64,000 nt of DNA from Pseudomonas sp. 8Z (GTDB lineage Bacteria; Pseudomonadota; Gammaproteobacteria; Pseudomonadales; Pseudomonadaceae). The position numbers and the translations under genes are program-made. Below the pieces are notes generated by a model. The model was given only the letters and a program-made list of their open reading frames with translations. It did no database searches and was not told where the DNA came from. The stretch lies in NCBI RefSeq assembly GCF_902506535.1, contig NZ_LR733827.1:1632091-1696090 (forward strand), written 5' to 3'. Below are positions 26,597 through 35,933 of the stretch, one piece after another. How positions within the stretch are numbered: position 1 is the stretch's first letter; each line of letters begins with the position of its first letter.

Positions 26597-28747
26597 TCAG
26601 GCCAGATCGAAACGATCCAGATTCATCACCTTGGTCCAGGCGGCAACGAAGTCCTTGACCAACTTCTCTTTGCCATCAGCACTGGCATACACCTCGGCAT
26701 AGGCACGCAGCACCGAGTTGGAGCCGAACACCAGATCGTTACGGGTAGCCGTGTATTTCACCTGGCCATCCTGACGCGAACGCCCCTCGAACACTTCGCT
26801 GCTGCTATCAGTGGCTTTCCACTCGATGCCCATATCCAGCAGGTTGGCGAAGAAATCGTTGGACAGCACGCCGACCTTGTCGGTGAACACGCCATGCTGG
26901 CCAGCATCATGGTTGGCACCCAGCACACGCAGACCACCAACTAGCGCGGTCAGCTCCGGCGCAGTCAAGGTCAGCATCTGCGCCTTGTCGACCAGCATCG
27001 CCTCGGTCGGCACGCCAAGGTTGCCCTTGCTGTAGTTACGGAAGCCATCTGCGACCGGCTCCAGCACATCGAAGGACTCGATATCGGTCTGGTCCTGACG
27101 CGCATCGACACGACCTGCCGCGAACGGCACATCCACCGTCACACCAGCAGCCGTGGCCGCCAGTTCGACACCGACATTACCGGCCAGCACGATCACATCA
27201 GCCAGCGATGCCTTACCGGAAGCCTGCTGGATCGCGACCAGTTTCGGCAACACCTGGATTGCCCGCTGGTTGACAGCCCAATCCTTCTGCGGCGCCAAAG
27301 CCAGGCGCGCACCGTTGGCGCCACCGCGCTTGTCACCACCACGGAAGGTGGATGCCGAAGCCCAGGCCACGGAGACCAGATCACCAACCGACAGACCGGA
27401 GGCAGCAATCTTCGCCTTCAGGTCCGAGATATCGGCAGCACTCGGATTGTGCATAGCAGCCGGCAACGGGTCTTGCCAGATCAGGTCTTCTTGCGGCACC
27501 TCCGGGCCGAGGTAACGCGCCTTCGGCCCCATATCGCGGTGAGTCAGCTTGTACCAGGCACGAGCGAATGCATCGGCAAAGGCCTGAGGATCATCCAGGA
27601 AGCGCTTGGAGATCTTGCCGAACTCCGGGTCGAAGCGCATGGTCAGGTCAGTGGTGAGCATGGTCGGCTTGTGGAATTTGCCCGGCACATGGGCGTCCGG
27701 AATGATCTCCGGCGCGTCTTTGGCTACCCACTGCTTGGCACCGGCAGGCGACTTGGTCAACTCCCACTCGAAACCGAACAGGTTCTCAAAGAAGTTGTTG
27801 CTCCATTGGGCCGGCGTCGTCGTCCACGTCACTTCCAGACCACTGGAAACCGTGTCCTTGCCAAAGCCACTACCAAAGTTGCTATTCCATCCCAGGCCCT
27901 GCGCTTCGATAGGCGCGGCTTCAGGCTCCGGCCCCTTGTGCGATTCGGGCGCGGCACCATGAGCCTTGCCAAAAGTGTGACCACCAGCAATTAGGGCGAC
28001 GATTTCCTCGTCATCCATAGCCATACGGTAGAAGGTAGCGCGAATGTCCTTGGCTGCAGCCAAGTAATCGCCGCTGGCATTCGGACCTTCCGGGTTCACG
28101 TAGATCAGCCCCATATGGGTCGCGCCAAACGGAGCGCTCAGCTCACGGTCGTCGTTGACCCGCTTGGGATCGACACCCAGCCAGGCAACTTCGGCGCCCC
28201 AGTTGACGTCCTGATCCGGTTCCCACACGTCTTCACGACCACCGGCGAAACCGAAAGTACGCAAGCCCATTGACTCCAGCGCGACGTTACCGGCAAGGAT
28301 GTACAGGTCAGCCCAGGAAATCGACTGGCCATACTTCTGCTTGATCGGCCACAGCAGGCGACGCGACTTGTCGATGTTGACGTTATCCGGCCAGGAGTTG
28401 AGCGGCGCAAAACGCTGCTGACCACGACCACCACCGCCACGGCCATCGGTTGTGCGATAGGTACCAGCGGAGTGCCAGGCCATACGGATAAACTGCGGGC
28501 CGTAATGCCCAAAGTCGGCAGGCCACCAGTCCTGGCTATCGGTCATCAGCTTGACCAAATCAGCCTTGAGCGCCTGGTAGTCGAGCTTCTTGAAAGCCTC
28601 GGCGTAATTGAAGGTTTCATCCAACGGGTTGGAGCGTGCGGAGTGCTGATTCAGCAGATCGACACGTAGCTGGTTGGGCCACCAATCTTTGTTGGTTGTG
28701 CCGCCACCAGCGACATGATTGAACGGACACTTACCTTGATTCGACAT
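26597..28747 (-). CDS. katG: Catalase-peroxidase
   Basis: A 716-residue two-domain heme enzyme that breaks down H2O2 and acts as a peroxidase. Distal Arg88, Trp91 and His92 are seen in RMAWHSAGTYR. The crosslinked triad is predicted as Trp91-Tyr216-Met242 from the GLIYVNPEGP and RMAMDDEE motifs. The proximal His257 is in IAGGHTFGKAHG. The second, inactive domain runs from about residue 420 to the end. The start is taken at MSNQGKCPFNH (28747) after GGAGAG. It occupies the place between ftnA and rplQ where P. aeruginosa carries the monofunctional catalase katA. Confidence 0.95.
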   Translation of the reverse strand: MSNQGKCPFNHVAGGGTTNKDWWPNQLRVDLLNQHSARSNPLDETFNYAEAFKKLDYQALKADLVKLMTDSQDWWPADFGHYGPQFIRMAWHSAGTYRTTDGRGGGGRGQQRFAPLNSWPDNVNIDKSRRLLWPIKQKYGQSISWADLYILAGNVALESMGLRTFGFAGGREDVWEPDQDVNWGAEVAWLGVDPKRVNDDRELSAPFGATHMGLIYVNPEGPNASGDYLAAAKDIRATFYRMAMDDEEIVALIAGGHTFGKAHGAAPESHKGPEPEAAPIEAQGLGWNSNFGSGFGKDTVSSGLEVTWTTTPAQWSNNFFENLFGFEWELTKSPAGAKQWVAKDAPEIIPDAHVPGKFHKPTMLTTDLTMRFDPEFGKISKRFLDDPQAFADAFARAWYKLTHRDMGPKARYLGPEVPQEDLIWQDPLPAAMHNPSAADISDLKAKIAASGLSVGDLVSVAWASASTFRGGDKRGGANGARLALAPQKDWAVNQRAIQVLPKLVAIQQASGKASLADVIVLAGNVGVELAATAAGVTVDVPFAAGRVDARQDQTDIESFDVLEPVADGFRNYSKGNLGVPTEAMLVDKAQMLTLTAPELTALVGGLRVLGANHDAGQHGVFTDKVGVLSNDFFANLLDMGIEWKATDSSSEVFEGRSRQDGQVKYTATRNDLVFGSNSVLRAYAEVYASADGKEKLVKDFVAAWTKVMNLDRFDLA

Positions 28748-28900
28748 GGTTCTCTCCTTCTCCTCATCGGGTCGACCCTTGGCCTGCGGCCGACGATGGA
28801 ACAAGCGTAGTCGCGCTTTCGCGAGAGAACCAATTTATGAACTTCAACAGCTCGATAGCTTTTATCTCTCAATAAAAACAACACCCCGATATAAACGAAA

Positions 28901-28923
28901 AAACCGGGCACTAGGCCCGGTTT
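28901..28923 (-). terminator. Terminator after rplQ
   Basis: AAACCGGGC and GCCCGGTTT form a 9-bp stem around ACTAG, with a T-rich run on the reverse strand (TTTCGTTTATAT). It lies 17 bases after rplQ and closes the alpha operon. The katG start lies another 150 bases on; the gap contains no gene. Confidence 0.9.
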
Positions 28924-28939
28924 CTTCATACAGCTTGAC

Positions 28940-29326
28940 TTACTCGGCAGCTTCTACCGAACCACCGACCGGACGGTCGACCAGTTCAACGTAAGCCATC
29001 GGAGCGTTGTCACCAGCGCGGAAACCGCACTTGAGGATACGCAGGTAGCCGCCGTTACGGGTGGCGTAGCGCTTGCCCAGATCATTGAACAGTTTGCCAA
29101 CGATAGCTTTCGAACGGGTACGGTCGAAAGCCAGACGACGGTTAGCAACGCTGTCTTCCTTGGCCAGGGTGATCAGCGGCTCGGCAACGCGACGCAGTTC
29201 CTTGGCTTTCGGCAGGGTAGTTTTGATCAGCTCGTGCTCGAACAGCGAGACCGCCATGTTCTGGAACATGGCCTTGCGGTGAGCGCTGGTGCGGCTGAGG
29301 TGACGGCCACTTTTACGATGACGCAT
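28940..29326 (-). CDS. rplQ: 50S ribosomal protein L17
   Basis: L17 of the large subunit, 128 residues, lines the region near the tunnel exit. The family start [20 protein letters not shown] is intact, with [20 protein letters not shown] after it. The Ala/Gly-rich C-terminus ends SVEAAE. It is the last gene of the alpha operon, 44 bases after rpoA and followed by a terminator. Confidence 0.97.
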
Positions 29327-29370
29327 GGTTCAATTCCTTACCAAACTTGTTCGTTCGGTGATGATGACGA

Positions 29371-30372
29371 TCAGGCAGTCGCCTTGTCGTCTTTCTTCAG
29401 ACTTGCCGGCGGCCAGTTATCGAGGCGCATACCGAGGGACAGACCACGAGAAGCCAGAACGTCCTTGATTTCGGTCAGGGACTTCTTGCCCAGGTTCGGA
29501 GTTTTCAACAGTTCTACTTCGGTACGCTGAATCAGGTCGCCGATGTAGTAGATGTTCTCCGCCTTCAGGCAGTTGGCCGAACGCACAGTCAGTTCCAGGT
29601 CGTCAACCGGGCGCAGCAGGATCGGATCGATCTCGTCTTCCTGCTCAACCACGACCGGCTCGCTGTCACCTTTGAGATCCACGAACGCGGCCAACTGCTG
29701 TTGCAGAATGGTCGCAGCACGACGGATGGCCTCTTCAGGGTCGAGGGTGCCGTTGGTTTCCAGATCAAGAACCAGCTTGTCCAGGTTGGTACGCTGCTCG
29801 ACACGAGCATTTTCCACCACGTAGGCAACCCGGCGAACAGGGCTGAACGAAGCGTCGAGCTGCAAGCGACCAATGCTGCGGCTCTCGTCTTCATCGCTCT
29901 GACGCGCATCAGCCGGCTCGTAACCGCGGCCACGGGCCACGGTGAGCTTCATGTTCAGCGCGCCGTTGTCGGCCAGATTGGCAATCACGTGGTCGCCGTT
30001 GACGATTTCGACATCGTGATCCAGCTGAATATCGGCAGCAGTAACGACGCCTGGGCCCTTCTTCGAAAGAGTCAGGGTCACTTCGTCACGACCGTGCAGC
30101 TTGATAGCCAGACCTTTAAGGTTCAGGAGGATCTCGATGACATCTTCCTGAACACCTTCGATGGCGGAGTACTCGTGGAGTACGCCGTCGATCTCGGCCT
30201 CGACTACTGCACAGCCAGGCATGGAGGACAACAGGATGCGACGCAGCGCGTTGCCCAGGGTATGACCGAAACCACGCTCGAGAGGCTCGAGAGTGATCTT
30301 GGCGCGGGTCGGACTGACCTCCTGCACATCAATGTGACGGGGGGTCAGAAACTCATTTACCGAAATCTGCAT
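29371..30372 (-). CDS. rpoA: RNA polymerase alpha subunit
   Basis: The alpha subunit is 333 residues. The N-terminal domain (about 1-235) has LEPLERGFGHTLGNALRRIL for dimerisation and core assembly. The C-terminal domain (about 250-333) has LTVRSANCLKAENIYYIGDL, then LLKTPNLGKKSLTEIKDVLA, which binds UP elements and activators. It is located between rpsD and rplQ as in other proteobacteria. Confidence 0.98.
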   Translation of the reverse strand: MQISVNEFLTPRHIDVQEVSPTRAKITLEPLERGFGHTLGNALRRILLSSMPGCAVVEAEIDGVLHEYSAIEGVQEDVIEILLNLKGLAIKLHGRDEVTLTLSKKGPGVVTAADIQLDHDVEIVNGDHVIANLADNGALNMKLTVARGRGYEPADARQSDEDESRSIGRLQLDASFSPVRRVAYVVENARVEQRTNLDKLVLDLETNGTLDPEEAIRRAATILQQQLAAFVDLKGDSEPVVVEQEDEIDPILLRPVDDLELTVRSANCLKAENIYYIGDLIQRTEVELLKTPNLGKKSLTEIKDVLASRGLSLGMRLDNWPPASLKKDDKATA

Positions 30373-30394
30373 GGATGCACCTATTTTCTAGCCC

Positions 30395-31015
30395 TTACTT
30401 GGAGTAGAGCTCGACAATCAGGCTCTCGTTGATGTCAGCGGACAGATCGCTACGAGCTGGGACGTTCTTGAACACACCCGACTTCTTCTCGGCGTCTACT
30501 TCTACCCACTCAACACGGCCGCGCTGGGCGCAAAGCTCGAGAGCCTGAGCGATGCGCAGCTGGTTCTTCGATTTCTCGCGAACAGCAACGACGTCGCCAG
30601 CTTTAACCTGGTAGGACGGTACGTTTACGGTCTGACCGTTGACGCTGATGGCTTTGTGCGAAACCAGCTGACGGGATTCGGCACGAGTAGCGCCGTAACC
30701 CATACGGTAAACCACGTTATCCAGACGGCACTCCAGCAGTTGCAGCAGATTTTCGCCGGTGGCGCCCTTCTGGCTAGCAGCTTGCTTGTAGTAACCACTG
30801 AACTGACGCTCCAGCACGCCGTAGATACGACGGACTTTCTGCTTCTCACGCAGCTGGGTGCCGTAGTCGGACTGACGACCGCGACGCTGACCGTGGATGC
30901 CGGGAGCGGATTCGATGTTGCACTTGGATTCCAGCGCGCGAGCACCACTCTTCAGGAAGAGGTCGGTGCCTTCACGGCGAGACAGTTTGCACTTGGGACC
31001 AATGTAACGAGCCAT
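30395..31015 (-). CDS. rpsD: 30S ribosomal protein S4
   Basis: S4, 206 residues, is a primary 16S rRNA binder and assembly nucleator. The start MARYIGPKCKLSRREGTDLF and the S4 RNA-binding domain (CRLDNVVYRMGYGATRAESR) are clear. It lacks the CxxC pairs of zinc-bearing S4. In E. coli S4 represses its own operon; whether it does so here cannot be read from the leader. Confidence 0.97.
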   Translation of the reverse strand: MARYIGPKCKLSRREGTDLFLKSGARALESKCNIESAPGIHGQRRGRQSDYGTQLREKQKVRRIYGVLERQFSGYYKQAASQKGATGENLLQLLECRLDNVVYRMGYGATRAESRQLVSHKAISVNGQTVNVPSYQVKAGDVVAVREKSKNQLRIAQALELCAQRGRVEWVEVDAEKKSGVFKNVPARSDLSADINESLIVELYSK

Positions 31016-31032
31016 TTCTCACTGTCTCCTGT

Positions 31033-31422
31033 TTACACGCGACGCTTCTTCGGCGGACGGCACCCGTTGTGCGGGATAGGCGTCACGTCGGTGATGCTGG
31101 CGATTTTGTAGCCGCAGGCGTTCAGAGCACGCACAGCGGATTCGCGACCTGGACCTGGACCCTTGACGTTGACGTCGAGGTTCTTCAGACCATATTCCAG
31201 AGCAGCCTGACCAGCACGCTCAGCGGCGATCTGGGCAGCGAACGGAGTGGACTTACGCGAGCCGCGGAAACCCGAACCACCGGAGGTAGCCCAGGACAGG
31301 GCGTTACCCTGACGGTCGGTAATGGTCACGATAGTGTTATTGAAAGACGCGTGGATATGGGCGATGCCATCAACCACTGTCTTTTTGACTTTTTTACGAG
31401 TACGAGCAGCAGGTTTTGCCAT
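31033..31422 (-). CDS. rpsK: 30S ribosomal protein S11
   Basis: S11, 129 residues, lies at the platform of the small subunit and contacts the E-site mRNA. The basic start MAKPAARTRKKVKKTVVDGI is followed by AHIHASFNNTIVTITDRQGN and GSGFRGSRKSTPFAAQ, all typical. It lies 30 bases after rpsM in the alpha operon. Confidence 0.97.
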   Translation of the reverse strand: MAKPAARTRKKVKKTVVDGIAHIHASFNNTIVTITDRQGNALSWATSGGSGFRGSRKSTPFAAQIAAERAGQAALEYGLKNLDVNVKGPGPGRESAVRALNACGYKIASITDVTPIPHNGCRPPKKRRV

Positions 31423-31452
31423 GACTAAATTCCTGTCGATTCGCGAATGCGA

Positions 31453-31809
31453 TTACTTGCGGATCGGCTTACGCGGGCCCTTACGGGTGCGAGCGTTGGT
31501 CTTGGTGCGCTGACCGCGAACCGGCAGACCTTTACGATGGCGCAGGCCGCGATAGCAACCCAGATCCATCAAGCGCTTGATCTTCATATTCACTTCACGA
31601 CGCAGATCGCCTTCGGTGTTCACCTTGGCTACTTCGCCACGCAGTTGCTCGATCTGCTCGTCAGTCAGATCTTTGATTTTCGCAGCCGGATTTACGCCGG
31701 TAGCGGCACAGATTTTCTGTGCAGTGGTGCGACCAACACCAAAGATGTAGGTCAGCGAGATAACAGTGTGCTTGTTATCCGGAATGTTAACGCCTGCAAT
31801 ACGGGCCAT
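31453..31809 (-). CDS. rpsM: 30S ribosomal protein S13
   Basis: S13, 118 residues, is in the head of the small subunit and contacts tRNA and the B1 bridge. MARIAGVNIPDNKHTVISLT and the C-terminal GLRHRKGLPVRGQRTKTNAR are the family ends. It is the first gene of the alpha operon and has its own promoter and upstream terminator (31869-31921). Confidence 0.97.
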   Translation of the reverse strand: MARIAGVNIPDNKHTVISLTYIFGVGRTTAQKICAATGVNPAAKIKDLTDEQIEQLRGEVAKVNTEGDLRREVNMKIKRLMDLGCYRGLRHRKGLPVRGQRTKTNARTRKGPRKPIRK

Positions 31810-31868
31810 TCAGTGGAACTCCAATTGACAGCTACCTACGCCCCGGAAGCCAAGAAATAGGGCGCGAG

Positions 31869-31897
31869 ATATTAACGCTGTAAAAACAAATAATCAA
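31869..31897 (-). promoter_or_regulatory. Promoter of the alpha operon (rpsM)
   Basis: On the reverse strand TTGATT (-35, 31892-31897), a 17-base spacer and TAATAT (-10, 31869-31874) lie about 60 bases upstream of rpsM. A GC-rich stretch (CTCGCGCC) follows the -10, as in stringently controlled promoters. The -35 abuts a hairpin at 31898-31921. Confidence 0.75.
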
Positions 31898-31921
31898 CCC
31901 GGCAGCGCACTAGCTGCCGGG
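31898..31921 (-). terminator. Terminator or attenuator after rpmJ
   Basis: On the reverse strand, CCCGGCAGC and GCTGCCGGG form a perfect 9-bp stem around a six-base loop. TTGATTATTTGTTTTT follows. It starts 22 bases after the rpmJ stop and separates the spc genes from the alpha operon. Confidence 0.75.
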
Positions 31922-31942
31922 CTTATCACGCGTGGTTCACAC

Positions 31943-32059
31943 TCAGCCTTGGCGCTGCTTGTGACGCGGCTCTGCGCTGCAGATCACCCGCACGACACCT
32001 TCGCGACGGATAATTTTGCAGTTACGGCACAGCTTTTTCACCGATGCACGAACTTTCAT
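31943..32059 (-). CDS. rpmJ: 50S ribosomal protein L36 (zinc-binding form)
   Basis: L36, 38 residues, too short for many gene finders: [20 protein letters not shown] and then [18 protein letters not shown]. The C-x2-C...C...H set (Cys11, Cys14, Cys27, His33) shows the zinc-containing C+ form. A zinc-free paralogue, if any, would be elsewhere and probably under Zur. It lies 28 bases after secY and ends the spc operon. Confidence 0.95.
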
Positions 32060-32087
32060 TACCAACTCCTCGAACCTTACGGGTGGA

Positions 32088-33416
32088 TCAGCGGAGCATG
32101 CCGCCGCCATAACCCTTCAGGTTAGCTTTCTTCATCAGGGAATCGTACTGGTGAGATACGAGGTGAGACTGCACTTGAGACATAAAGTCCATTACAACCA
32201 CAACCACGATCAGCAACGAGGTCCCGCCAAGGTAGAACGGAACGTTGGCCGCCACCACCAGAAACTGGGGCAGAAGGCACACGGCCGTCATGTACAGAGC
32301 ACCGAACAGAGTCAAGCGAGTCAATACGCCATCGATATAGCGCGCCGACTGCTCGCCCGGACGGATACCCGGAATAAAGGCACCGGATTTCTTCAGGTTT
32401 TCCGCTACGTCTTTCGGATTGAACATCAGCGCCGTATAGAAGAAGCAGAAGAAAACGATCCCTGCACTAAACAGCAAGATGTTCAACGGCTGACCAGGAG
32501 CGATCGCCTGTGCAATGTCCTGCAGCCAGCCCAAACCCTCGGACTGACCGAACCAGGAACCCAGCGAGGCCGGGAACAGCAGAAGGCTGCTGGCGAAAAT
32601 GGCCGGAATGACGCCCGCCATGTTCACCTTCAACGGCAAGTGGCTAGTCTGCGCAGCGAAGACCTTGCGGCCCTGCTGACGCTTTGCGTAGTGCACCGCG
32701 ATGCGACGCTGACCACGCTCAATGAACACCACGAAACCGATGATCGCTACCGCCAGCAAACCGATGGCAACCAGAGCGAAGATATTGATATCGCCCTGCC
32801 GCGCAGACTCGAAAGACTGCCCAATCGCCCTCGGCAGACCGGCCACGATGCCAGCAAAAATCAGCATCGAGATACCGTTGCCGACACCGCGTTCAGTGAT
32901 CTGCTCGCCCAGCCACATCATGAACATCGCGCCCGCCACGAAAGTGGTGACCGCCACGAAGTGGAAACCGAAACCGACCGAGAACGCAACGCCTTGGCTA
33001 GCCAAGCCAACGGACATGCCGGTAGCCTGAACCAACGCCAAGACGAGAGTGCCGTAGCGGGTGTACTGGCTAATCTTGCGACGGCCAGCCTCACCTTCCT
33101 TCTTCAACTGTTCCAGCTGTGGGCTAACAGCGGTCATCAACTGCATGATGATCGATGCCGAGATGTACGGCATGATCCCCAACGCAAAAATGCTCATCCG
33201 CTCCAGCGCACCGCCGGAAAACATGTTGAACAAGCTAAGAATGGTCCCCTCATTCTGACGGAACAAATCCGCCAGGCGATCCGGGTTGATACCGGGCACC
33301 GGGATGTGTGCGCCTATCCGATAGACGATGATCGCCAGGAACAGAAAACGCAGACGAGCCCAGAGTTCGGACAACCCGCCACCTGCCAACGCAGAGAGAG
33401 CACCTTGCTTAGCCAT
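32088..33416 (-). CDS. secY: Preprotein translocase subunit SecY
   Basis: SecY is the central pore of the Sec translocon in the inner membrane: 442 residues with ten membrane helices. The plug and first helix region starts [20 protein letters not shown]. The cytoplasmic loop [18 protein letters not shown] and the SecA-contact tail with GYGGGMLR are visible. It starts one base after the rplO stop, so translation is closely coupled. Confidence 0.97.
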
Positions 33417-33851
33417 TTATTCCTCGAACTTACCGCCAGCCGCTTCGATAGCCGCACGCGCACCTTTGGTGGCAGCGATACCTTTCAGGGTAACCGCACG
33501 GGTAACCTCACCGGACAGCATGACTTTTACACGCTGTACGTGTTGGCCTACCAGATTGGCATCCTTCAGCGCCTGCAGAGTAACAACGTCAGCCTCAACC
33601 TTGTTCAGCTCGGAAGTACGGAGTTCCGCACGATCCATCGCCTTCAAAGAGACGAAACCGAATTTCGGCAGACGACGGTGCAGCGGCTGCTGACCACCCT
33701 CGAAGCCCGGAGCAATGGAGCCACCGGAACGGGAGGTTTGACCCTTGTGACCACGGCCACCGGTCTTACCCAGACCGCTACCGATGCCACGGCCCGGACG
33801 GTGCTTTTCGCGACGGGCACCCGGCGCGGAACGCAGATCGTTCAGTTGCAT
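33417..33851 (-). CDS. rplO: 50S ribosomal protein L15
   Basis: L15, 144 residues, with the Gly-rich extended N-terminus GSGLGKTGGRGHKGQTSRSG that threads into 23S rRNA. The globular part ends in IAATKGARAAIEAAGGKFEE. It lies between rpmD and secY as usual. Confidence 0.97.
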   Translation of the reverse strand: MQLNDLRSAPGARREKHRPGRGIGSGLGKTGGRGHKGQTSRSGGSIAPGFEGGQQPLHRRLPKFGFVSLKAMDRAELRTSELNKVEADVVTLQALKDANLVGQHVQRVKVMLSGEVTRAVTLKGIAATKGARAAIEAAGGKFEE

Positions 33852-33853
33852 GA

Positions 33854-34033
33854 TTAACCCTCCACCTTCAGCAGGTAGTAAGCCTTGTTGATCATGCCGC
33901 GGTTTTCAGGAGTGTCCTGAACTTCGACGGTGTGACCGATGCGACGCAGGCCCAGGCCCTTGACGCAAGCTTTGTGATTGGCCAGGCGGCCATTGGTGCT
34001 CTTGATCAGAGTCACTTTGACGGTGTTAGCCAT
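33854..34033 (-). CDS. rpmD: 50S ribosomal protein L30
   Basis: L30, 59 residues (MANTVKVTLIKSTNGRLANH to MINKAYYLLKVEG). The family block GLGLRRIGHTVEVQDTPENR is present. The start at 34033 lies two bases after the rpsE stop; the longer open frame upstream is inside rpsE and is rejected. Confidence 0.96.
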   Translation of the reverse strand: MANTVKVTLIKSTNGRLANHKACVKGLGLRRIGHTVEVQDTPENRGMINKAYYLLKVEG

Positions 34034-34035
34034 GG

Positions 34036-34536
34036 TTAGAGAATCTCCTCGACGCTCTTGCCACGCTTGGCCGCAACGGATTCCGGGGACTGCATGGCTT
34101 TCAGACCTTCGAAAGTGGCGTGAACCACGTTTACCGGGTTGGTAGAGCCGTAGCACTTGGCCAGAACGTTCTGCACGCCAGCTACTTCCAGAACGGCACG
34201 CATGGCGCCGCCTGCGATGATGCCGGTACCTTCGGAAGCCGGCTGCATGTACACCTTGGAGGCGCCATGAGCGGACTTGACCGGGTACTGCAGCGTGGTG
34301 CCGTTCAGGTCAACCTGGATCATGTTGCGACGAGCAGCTTCCATCGCTTTCTGGATCGCAGCCGGCACTTCACGGGACTTACCACGGCCGAAACCGACGC
34401 GACCCTTACCATCACCCACCACGGTCAGCGCGGTGAAAGTGAAGATACGGCCACCCTTTACGGTCTTGGCAACGCGGTTAACCTGGACCAGCTTCTCGAT
34501 ATAACCTTCGTCGCGCTTTTGGTCGTTGTTTGCCAT
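34036..34536 (-). CDS. rpsE: 30S ribosomal protein S5
   Basis: S5, 166 residues, at the mRNA entry and important for fidelity. The dsRBD-like N-terminal domain has GYIEKLVQVNRVAKTVKGGR, then VGDGKGRVGFGRGKSREVPA. The C-terminal half has GTGIIAGGAMRAVLEVAGVQ. The loop that carries spectinomycin-resistance changes (around RVAKTVKGG) looks wild-type. Confidence 0.97.
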   Translation of the reverse strand: MANNDQKRDEGYIEKLVQVNRVAKTVKGGRIFTFTALTVVGDGKGRVGFGRGKSREVPAAIQKAMEAARRNMIQVDLNGTTLQYPVKSAHGASKVYMQPASEGTGIIAGGAMRAVLEVAGVQNVLAKCYGSTNPVNVVHATFEGLKAMQSPESVAAKRGKSVEEIL

Positions 34537-34539
34537 AAC

Positions 34540-34890
34540 TTAGAACTCCAGCCCGCCTTCACGAGCAGCATCGGCCAGCGCCTTGACGCGACCGTGGTAC
34601 TTGAAGCCAGAACGGTCGAATGCAACCTGAGTCACACCAGCGGCTTTCGCACGCTCAGCAACCAGCTGACCTACTTTCTTGGCGGCGTCGACGTTGCCAG
34701 TGGCGCCGTCACGCAGTGCTTTGTCCAAGGTAGAGGCGCTGGCCAGAACCTTGCTGCCGTCGGCCGAAATGACCTGGGCATAGATGTGCTGCGAAGAGCG
34801 ATACACGCACAGACGCACGGCTTCGAGCTCGTGCATTTTCAGGCGTGCTTTGCGAGCGCGACGCAGACGAGTAACTTTTTTGTCGGTCAT
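34540..34890 (-). CDS. rplR: 50S ribosomal protein L18
   Basis: L18, 116 residues, binds 5S rRNA in the central protuberance. The Arg/Lys-rich start MTDKKVTRLRRARKARLKMH and RLCVYRSSQHIYAQVISADG are typical. It lies between rplF and rpsE. Confidence 0.97.
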   Translation of the reverse strand: MTDKKVTRLRRARKARLKMHELEAVRLCVYRSSQHIYAQVISADGSKVLASASTLDKALRDGATGNVDAAKKVGQLVAERAKAAGVTQVAFDRSGFKYHGRVKALADAAREGGLEF

Positions 34891-34901
34891 ATCCCAGCCC
34901 C

Positions 34902-35435
34902 TTACTTCTTCTTGGCTTCTTTACGACGGACGACTTCATCCGCGTAACGAACGCCTTTGCCCTTGTACGGCTCAGGACGACGGAAGTCACGGATCTCCGC
35001 AGCGACCTGACCCACCAGTTGCTTGTCGATACCCTTAATCAGGATGTCGGTCTGGCTGGGAGTTTCGGCGGTGACGCCTTGCGGCAGTTCGTAGTCGATC
35101 GGGTGGGAGTAACCCAGCGCGAGATTCAGCACCTGACCTTTGGCCTGGGCCTTGTAACCTACGCCGACCAGCTGCAGCTTGCGCTCGAAGCCTTGGCTAA
35201 CACCGATGACCATGTTGTTGACCAGTGCACGGGTCGTACCGGCCATGGCCTTGTTCTGCAGATCGCCATTGCGAGCAGCGAAACGCAGTTCGCCACCTTC
35301 CTGGGTCACTTCAACAGAAGGATGAACGGTCAGTTCCAGAGTGCCCTTGGCGCCCTTGACCGAAAGCTGCTGGCCAGCGAGTTTGATCTCGACACCGGCA
35401 GGCAGCACGACGGGGTTCTTAGCAACGCGAGACAT
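34902..35435 (-). CDS. rplF: 50S ribosomal protein L6
   Basis: L6, 177 residues, near the factor-binding site. Two repeated alpha/beta domains are visible, with MSRVAKNPVVLPAGVEIKLA at the start. The RNA-binding GYSHPIDYELPQGVTAETP and the tail RRPEPYKGKGVRYADEVVRR are standard. Confidence 0.97.
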   Translation of the reverse strand: MSRVAKNPVVLPAGVEIKLAGQQLSVKGAKGTLELTVHPSVEVTQEGGELRFAARNGDLQNKAMAGTTRALVNNMVIGVSQGFERKLQLVGVGYKAQAKGQVLNLALGYSHPIDYELPQGVTAETPSQTDILIKGIDKQLVGQVAAEIRDFRRPEPYKGKGVRYADEVVRRKEAKKK

Positions 35436-35447
35436 GCTTATCCCCCC

Positions 35448-35840
35448 TTAGAACACGGTGCAGAGCACTTCGCCGCCGACACCGGCAGCGCGCGCAGCGC
35501 GATCCGTCATCACACCTTTGTTGGTGGAGACGATGGAAACACCGAGACCGCCGCGAACCTTCGGCAGATCATCGACAGACTTGTACTGACGAAGACCTGG
35601 ACGGCTTACGCGCTTAACTTCCTCGATGACCGGACGGCCTTCGAAGTACTTCAGCTCGATGGAAAGTTGCGGCTTGGCTTCGCCGCTTACTTCGTAACCC
35701 GCAATGTAACCTTCGTCCTTCAGAACTTTGGCTACAGCCACCTTCAGAGTGGAAGACGGCATGCTTACGACGGACTTTTCAGCCATCTGGGCATTACGGA
35801 TACGAGTTAGCATGTCCGCTAACGGGTCCTGCATACTCAT
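35448..35840 (-). CDS. rpsH: 30S ribosomal protein S8
   Basis: S8, 130 residues, binds the central domain of 16S rRNA. MSMQDPLADMLTRIRNAQMA begins it and GLGVSIVSTNKGVMTDRAAR lies near its end. In E. coli S8 also represses the spc operon. Here it is the first gene of a sub-unit with its own promoter (35934-35962). A UUCG-type hairpin (ACAGCC-CGAA-GGCTGT on the forward strand, 35868-35883) sits in the leader close to the start codon. Confidence 0.97.
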   Translation of the reverse strand: MSMQDPLADMLTRIRNAQMAEKSVVSMPSSTLKVAVAKVLKDEGYIAGYEVSGEAKPQLSIELKYFEGRPVIEEVKRVSRPGLRQYKSVDDLPKVRGGLGVSIVSTNKGVMTDRAARAAGVGGEVLCTVF

Positions 35841-35933
35841 GGGCTAGACGCTCCTGATACAAATAGAACAGCCCGAAGGCTGTGGGATCATCCATAAGCT
35901 CGACACCAAAATGCCAGGCTCAGGGAGCCGGCC

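Noticed and set aside
28748..28896. OxyR site before katG
   Set aside because: A GATA-N5-TATC dyad is present, but the four-part OxyR spacing is not met, so I do not call it.
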